Part shown: in pieces, positions 55,833 to 64,000 of the stretch
Numbering within the stretch: position 1 is the stretch's first letter
Layout of the letters: each line of letters starts with the position of its first letter
Program-made: the position numbers and the translations under genes
Source: Epiperipatus broadwayi
Taxonomy: Eukaryota > Onychophora > Udeonychophora > Euonychophora > Peripatidae
Reading direction: 5' to 3'
Assembly (NCBI GenBank): GCA_028023455.1
Contig: JAQFVV010006342.1
Span: 2,131,001 to 2,195,000 of the forward strand
DNA: 64,000 bases
The notes under the pieces: model-generated
Seen by the model: only the letters and a program-made list of their open reading frames with translations
Told to the model about the DNA's origin: nothing
Database searches by the model: none

Positions 55833-57645
55833 TTATTTTAATAGACTTATAATTATTAAATTGACGTAATTTCAAATTTTAAAGCAAAAAATAAAATTTT
55901 GGAATTGATTACTATTTTTGTTTCAATATTCTTTATGAAGAGTTAAATTAATAATAGATTTACACAAGCAAACTCATACAAACAAAAGCAAAAATTAATT
56001 TTATTCTTTCAATATATTTTTCAATGTAGCAATTAGATATCCTGTCTGCATGACCCCAAAACTAGTTGTTTTTCATTTTTTGCTCAATAATATATTTTTT
56101 TTATTTTTTAAAATAATAATAATAACTGCTTGAGAAACTTTTTTTTTTTCAATTGACTATTGTAAATAACTAGTAATGATAATAAATAAAGAAGATAAAA
56201 TACTTTTTTAAAAGACAAAAAAAAAAAAATTTTAAATTATAAATTCCTTAAATAACATTATTTTTTATATATATCAAATAATCTAAAAAATTATAGTTAA
56301 AATAAATATATATGAATATATCTCTTTCGTTTGCTTATTACCCATACTTGTTAAATTTAGCATGTAAAAATAAAATTCCAAAAACTACGTTGTAATTATT
56401 ATTATTAGCTGCCACTTATAGACAAGCGTAGTCATTCTATCTCTAGAAAATGAAAATAAGAAAGATAGAATGAATAAAATATAAATTTAAAGAAGAGTTT
56501 TGCAATAACTATAGCAATCTGTCAATGAAACATGAATACATTCATATATATACTACAAGTCAGATGTTTAATCTGTTAATTGACATTTTGTAAGTATATA
56601 TATATGTTAACCTTACAAACCCTGTTACACAGGACCATATTTCATGCATATGCCTGCATATGCCCACATGGGGCATATAAAAATAGATACTGAACATCAA
56701 CCTAAAATTGTCCAAAACAGATTTTAGTTTATGAAAATTCATTGAAAATAAAACGTTAGTTTTCAGCATGTTTGCATTATTTTTCTCTATCAGAAAGGAA
56801 AATATTTTTACATGTTGTCTGTTGTGTATCTCACAGCCAAAAAAAATTATCCATCCCTGTTCTAAAATGATCTTCAAAAGACTTCAATAATGTGCTTAAA
56901 TGTTTCTTCATTGAATGTTGTCCCTAACTATATTATTCCAATGAAAGCAATCAATTTTGCATTTCTTTATACTGCCTTTAAGATAATTTTCATTAATGTA
57001 AATTGGGCCTATCTTTTCATGCAAATAATCATAAACATTTTTTAAATCCATTATTTTCTATTCTCTTCATATACCCAAAATGAAAATGAGCCTTTACAAT
57101 TAACCTTTAAGGTACTACTTTATTTAAAGATAAACAATTACACTGGTACATTTATTTAAGGTTTGAAACTATTGCTTTGAAGTAACTATTGTTATGACTA
57201 ATTGAGCTGCCCTCTAGCTACTTTATTTGATAATTATGAATAATATTACTTATATCAATTGGTTTAAAACTCATTCATCTAGCTGAAATTGTTAATGTTA
57301 ATCTTCTATGTAATGACATAGAGTGCAATAAAATGCAATAAAGGATGGCCACTCTATTATGGCATATATTGTCAAATATTAAAATTAGGTGTCAGATCAG
57401 TTATTCATAAAAACAGTTGCTTTAAGATAATCTTGAATGATAAAATATGAGTTGTAATTTATATATATATTAATAAATAATAATCATTAAATTATATTTA
57501 TTTTTAACTTTTAAATGTTTTTGATAGCATTATTTTTCTACATTTGAGCTTCATTCTCTTTTTTTTCAAAAATTATGAATTAAATTTTATTGTGCATATT
57601 ATCTAATCTGTATATAAATAAATAAGTGCTGAATATTTATTGTAA
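55833..57645. other. No gene; one possible hAT-like end
   Basis: TTATCCATCCCTG at about 56848-56860 resembles a hAT terminus without a clear partner. The rest is AT-rich DNA. Confidence 0.35.

Positions 57646-57695
<50 letters not shown>
57646..57695. repeat. (ATT)n microsatellite
   Basis: About 16 units. It lies 90 bp from the tail of LINE A. Confidence 0.95.
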
Positions 57696-57785
57696 CTTCC
57701 ATAGTGTAAGCTTGTGGTTAAAACACCTGTAGAGGTCCCTACTATCACCTTTTATACGCATATCAAGGTTATAGCCTCAGTAAAT

Positions 57786-57840
57786 ATTATTATTATTATT
57801 ATTAATATTACTACTACTACTACTACTACTACTACTATTA
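57786..57840. repeat. (TAG)n(TAA)n tail of LINE A (minus strand)
   Basis: On the minus strand, about nine TAG units and then TAA units follow directly after the LINE 3' end. Confidence 0.9.
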
Positions 57841-59100
<1,260 letters not shown>

Positions 59101-59384
59101 TTCAAAGAATTTCATTAAACAAATGTTACATAGATTCTTTACAACAAACGATTGTATTCTGTTACATAGGCATTCATAGGACTTTGGAACAAGTTCTAAA
59201 TTTCAAAATCAATTGTATTTTAGATTTTAAATAATCTGTTTGATAGTTATTCTGTTATAGGTTTGATGGCTGTCTTATGAGTGACCATGTTGCTGCTGCA
59301 ATGTCTGGAGCGATAATTTTGTAATCCCGCTCTTTTATTTTTTGAAGTTTTTTTGTAAATGTTGCTGGATGTCTTCTTGTATTG

Positions 59385-62300
59385 TTACCAAATGTAAATG
59401 AGCATCTTGTGCACCAGTATGCATATAGTAAAAAAGTTATTGCTCATATTGTTGGGGTAGAGGTTTTTTAAAAAGATTGTAATATGTTTATTAATGATGT
59501 ATTTTTCCATTAGTAAGTTTCTATTAATAATTTGCGTATATTGGATAAACTTGTGCATTAATAGAATATATGCTGTTGTGTCTCTTCTGCTGTGTGGCAA
59601 AGATTGCAAAAAGGATTAATGTTTTTATATAGACGTCTGTATCGAAGGAAATATGATGTTGGTAGTGCATAAAGGTTTATTTTTAATATAAAATCAAAAT
59701 ATTTTGGTTCTAATGACCATTTTTTGAATTTTTTCAATAATTGATAATTGCTAATTCCAAGCATTGTTGTTTGTGTGTCTCCAGGATTTTCTGGGTATAA
59801 TAGTTTGTAAATTTGCCAGTATGAATATTTATATGTTGCTTCTATGTTAATTCGAGTAGATAGTTGTGACACTTTGTATTAATGAAGATAAATACTGTGA
59901 ATTTGGAGGTGGAGTATCCGTTGGTGTAATTGTGAGCAAACATTTTAGTTTAGGGAATTGTCTTATTATTGATGCTAATATGTTGATTGATTTCTGTATA
60001 TAGAATGTGTAAATAGTGTGCAGTCCTGAACCATTGTTTTCTGTAGATTTGCTAAGAGATTTAGCAGATATTGCAACGGCTTTGCATCCCTATAGTAGTT
60101 TAGTGCATAATGATGATATTTTTGATTTGAAATGTTTAGAGAAATTTATTATTGGAGAAAAATATGTTATTTTTGTGGTAATTAACATGTTGAATAATTG
60201 AACTTTTGAGTATATGGATAGGTATGCTTTTGATAAAGAGTTTGAAATTTTGATTATGGATTCAAGTAATTTTTTTGTAGGTTTTGCCTCATACCATTTG
60301 TTCCAAAGTAAAATGGAAATCCCAGAAAAGGAGTGGGTTTGTCTTGAAAGTATTTAGTAAATGTTTTTGTTGTATATATGAACCAAGCTGCTGTTTTATT
60401 AGGATTAAATTTTAGTTTGAATTAAGATGAGTATTGATCTAATATTTTTTGTAGTGTTGGAAATTCTTTGCGTGATTTTAAAAAAATTATGATATCATCC
60501 ATGTATGCTAAACATGGGATATTTTGTTGTGTGTGTGAAATTTGTATACCAGCTATATTTTGTTGTATTTTTCTTATTAGTGGATCTATATAGAATATGA
60601 AGAGGAGAGAACTTAGTGGTGATCCTTGTGAAATAGATTGTGATGGAGTGAATGATGTAGATTTCCTTTCATTGAGTGTGATATGAATTTGTCTATTAAG
60701 GAGAAGATTGGCAATTACATAGAGTAGTGTAGGTGGTATTGTGGTGTTGGCTAATTTAGTAAGAAGTATCTTGATTGACACTGAATCAAATGCTGCTTAA
60801 ATATCTAATTGTACTGCTATTGGTGCATATTTTTTTTGCTTTTGTATTGTAGTCATAATAGTTTTAAAGAGTAATGCTGCTTGTCCTGTAGATGATTCTT
60901 TTTTTGCAAATTGTAGAGGTGATATAAGTGGAAGTAAGCGTTGTTCAATTTGATCTTTGATGACTTTTTCTAAAATTTTAATGGCTAATGTTCCCATAGA
61001 AATAGGTCTTAGATTGGTAAGTGTTGATATATTATTTTTTTTTTATTAAATGGCACTATGGCTATGGTATTTAGTTCTTTAAGGTTGTAGATTTTTTGAG
61101 AGAGATGATTTGCTAGGTTGCAAATATATTTTGATGTGAATTGTCTCAAATGTGCGAAGACAAATTTTGGTATACCATTTGTTCCAGGATGACATGTAGT
61201 TTTAATTGTATTAAGTTTATCTGCAAATTGTTGTATGTTAAATGGATAATTTGTTTCTGGTTGTCCAAAGTAATTATCTGAAGGTGTGAATCTTTTATGT
61301 TCTTGTAGTTTTTTCTTGAAGTAATTAAATATGGGTCTTATCATATTCTGTCCTGAATAGATCATTCCTTCTATTTCTATTGCCATTGGTTCTCTCAATT
61401 TTGGTGGATATCCTAAAGCCCATCTAATATATGCTCTTGACCATGTGTGTGTTTGTATGAGACATATTTTTGCTTTTTTAATTATGTATTCCTTTAGTTT
61501 GTTACAAGTGTTATTGTAAATTTGTGTGAGCTTGTATATATTTTCCTGTGAGTTATGTGAAAGATGTAACATTGTAATTCTTTTGTGTATTTCATCCGCT
61601 ATTGTTAGAAGCCTTGAAGGTGATGGTGAGTTGTATGTTAGATGATTTATGTTGAATGATAGTATATTGATAAATGCCAAGTATTTTTGTATTGGATCAA
61701 GTATGATAGTATCTAGTTTTCGTAGCATTATATATGTTTCTGAAAATAGGAATTCTGGGGTTGATGTTGGAGTGAGCATACGGATTGTTTTTTCTAGCTG
61801 AGTGGTGGTTGTTTGAAAATTTGTTAAATTTATTATAAGTGTTTGTGCTGAGTGATTAGAGAATGGAGATGGATTTAACTTAATATCTATTAGATGATGA
61901 AGCATTGGTTAGTAGAAGCATAAGTCGATCAGTGTTGCAAATCGTTTGTTGTGGAATGATACTGAATGTAAAGGTAGGAATCCTTCTCCACTCATAAGAG
62001 GTATTGTTAGCTGGTGAAGCCATTTTGTTGTAAATTGGTAGTAACTCATATTAAAATCACCAATTAATATAGTAGGATAGGAAGTTGATGTTAACATAGA
62101 GTTTATTGTGAGAATGATATATGATATTACTGTAGTCGTAGACAAAGATGATGTTAATGGGTGTGATACGGTTATGAAACGTAATTAATAAGTGAGAATC
62201 TATGTATAATATTTTAAAATTATCAAATATGATTGTAGGAGTTACAATTATTCCAGTACCTGCTGACGGTGTTGAAGCATCATGTGAATAAGCGCAAAAA

Positions 62301-62470
62301 CCATGCTTGTTTAAGTAGTTGGATGGATCTATATGTGAACCACTATATATTTTGGTTTCTAGTAGACCAAGTATATGTGGTTTTACAATACTTATCCATT
62401 TACTAAGATGTTGTAGTTTTGATATTGAATTTATTCCTCTAATGTTGAAAGCTGATATTTTAATTTTCAT
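59385..62470 (-). pseudogene. LINE B ORF2, endonuclease plus reverse transcriptase, broken
   Basis: It starts MKIKISAFNIRGIN at 62470. Endonuclease pieces are FNIRGIN, LLETKI and GDFNMSYYQF (62470-61909, with one frame change). The linker and early reverse transcriptase are at 61905-61009 (RAYIRWALGYPPKL; HPGTNGIPKF), ending in an A-run frameshift near 61040. The next frame, 60997-60422, has LDI-stop-AAFDSV (a TAA replacing a likely Gln codon at 60797-60799 in motif A), QGSPLSSLLF and YMDD. The C-terminal finger piece NPFCNLCHTAEETQQH lies at 59558-59872. At least four lesions are present, so it is inactive. Confidence 0.85.
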
Positions 62471-62555
62471 AAAGTAGTTTTATTGTATATTGGATGATTG
62501 TAATTTTCCTTGGTTATATGTAAATTATGATTATTTTTTTTTTAATTTTCTTATG

Positions 62556-62930
<375 letters not shown>

Positions 62931-63961
62931 GCTGTTGTTTTTGTTGTCATTTATGTTCTTTATTACATTTTACAATGCTGGGGCAATCGAAACCATCAAT
63001 AGTGGGTTATAAAAAGCATTGTAAAAAATAATAAAGAATATAAATAATATTAATATTATATGGATTTGACAATACATTAAAAAAGATAAAATTATTATAT
63101 TTCCTACTATTACTATGAATCCTTTAAAACACAATCTGCCTTTATCAAGTCACAATTCCTCCAAATACTCTTTATATACACTTGCATATGCCAAATGTAG
63201 TATCAGATTTCCATACTAATTTTCAATTTATTGCCTTATCTCAGTCAAAGATCACTAGTTTATGATATATCTATGCACACTCTAATTTTTCAATTTTAAC
63301 TAATGGTATAAATATTCAAATTGTCTAAAGTTTAAAACTCAGTATTATTTCCAATATAAATATAATGTTAATGTCACTTATTAAAAAGCTGTAACAAGTT
63401 AAATCTTAACTTTATTAGTAACAAAATATTTACAAGAATTAGTATATTTACATTAAGAGCTTTTTACATTTTTTTTTTAATTTTTAATTTCTTAGGATGT
63501 TTTTAGAATATAATGATTTAAAACAAGATTCTTACTATCATGGCATTAATGAATGTTTCAGCCACTATCTTAATTAATATAGCCTTAAATAAAAGACATA
63601 ACTGGCATACATCATTACTTCTAATTTTCTTATAACAAGCCATTGCAATGTAATTATTGCCCATAGTCACTCACACTCATATTTCTAGATGTGCAAATAC
63701 TTTTGGGATCAGAAGCTTAAGAGGTGGAAGAGGACTAAAAATAAATTAATGGATGCTTATAGTTCAAAACAATCCATTCTTTTGAGAAAAGTCACTAGAT
63801 GAGTACTAATCTAAGAATTTTCTTGTTCTAGCATCTAGTATTAATTGATTATGCATAATTGTATGAATGGCTTTTAAATATCAGTGTTACAAAGGATAAT
63901 ATTACTATCACCTTTTACTGTGGATACAATTTAGACATTGGTTAAAATAATTCACAATTTA
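62931..63961. other. AT-rich stretch, nothing recognised
   Basis: No supported gene or repeat before the terminal (ATT)n. Confidence 0.4.
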
Positions 63962-63962
63962 A

Positions 63963-64000
<38 letters not shown>
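63962..64000. repeat. (ATT)n microsatellite, cut by window end
   Basis: At least 12 units continuing to the last base. What follows is unknown, and given the other tracts a LINE end could lie beyond. Confidence 0.95.

Overview
The window looks like nuclear DNA from an AT-rich invertebrate animal. It is strongly A+T-rich by eye, full of trinucleotide microsatellites, and carries tRNA-derived SINEs, non-LTR retrotransposons (LINEs), foldback elements and hAT-like ends. It contains no operon, no bacterial-type gene and no complete host gene that I can defend. I cannot name the species. The only candidate host coding piece is one possible first exon near 22.8 kb.

Layout. 0-5 kb: foldback repeats, a (AAT)n tract, two head-to-head SINE copies, and a 1.77-kb long-TIR element with two other repeats nested inside it. 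6.4-7.75 kb: a patch rich in CpG with a decayed, unrecognised coding region. 8.7-9.3 kb: a possible solo LTR. 13.4 kb: a 5'-truncated RTE-type LINE fragment. 15-19 kb: a tRNA-like SINE, a hammerhead ribozyme motif with every core base intact (16315-16372, minus strand) and foldback repeats. 24.8-28 kb: a nearly full-length but broken RTE-type LINE. 28-34 and 39-47 kb: SINEs, foldbacks, hAT-like ends and more hammerhead relics. 47.4-62.9 kb: three copies (C, A, B) of one two-ORF LINE group with an ORF1 zinc knuckle, endonuclease, reverse transcriptase and a C-terminal CCHC finger, each bordered by trinucleotide repeats.

Two themes stand out. First, hammerhead ribozymes: one intact-looking motif, plus seven relics that share the same fold and sit in palindromic repeats. 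The relics show compensatory changes in stems I, II and III, and a core G lost in ways that fit CpG deamination. Second, every visible LINE end at 48-63 kb abuts a (TAG)n, (TAA)n or (AAC)n tract, which suggests a LINE group that targets or extends microsatellites.

The LINEs would supply reverse transcriptase and endonuclease in trans to SINEs of the kind seen here. One SINE has a 14-bp target-site duplication and an A-tail. All LINE copies in this window carry frameshifts or stops, so none looks autonomous now.
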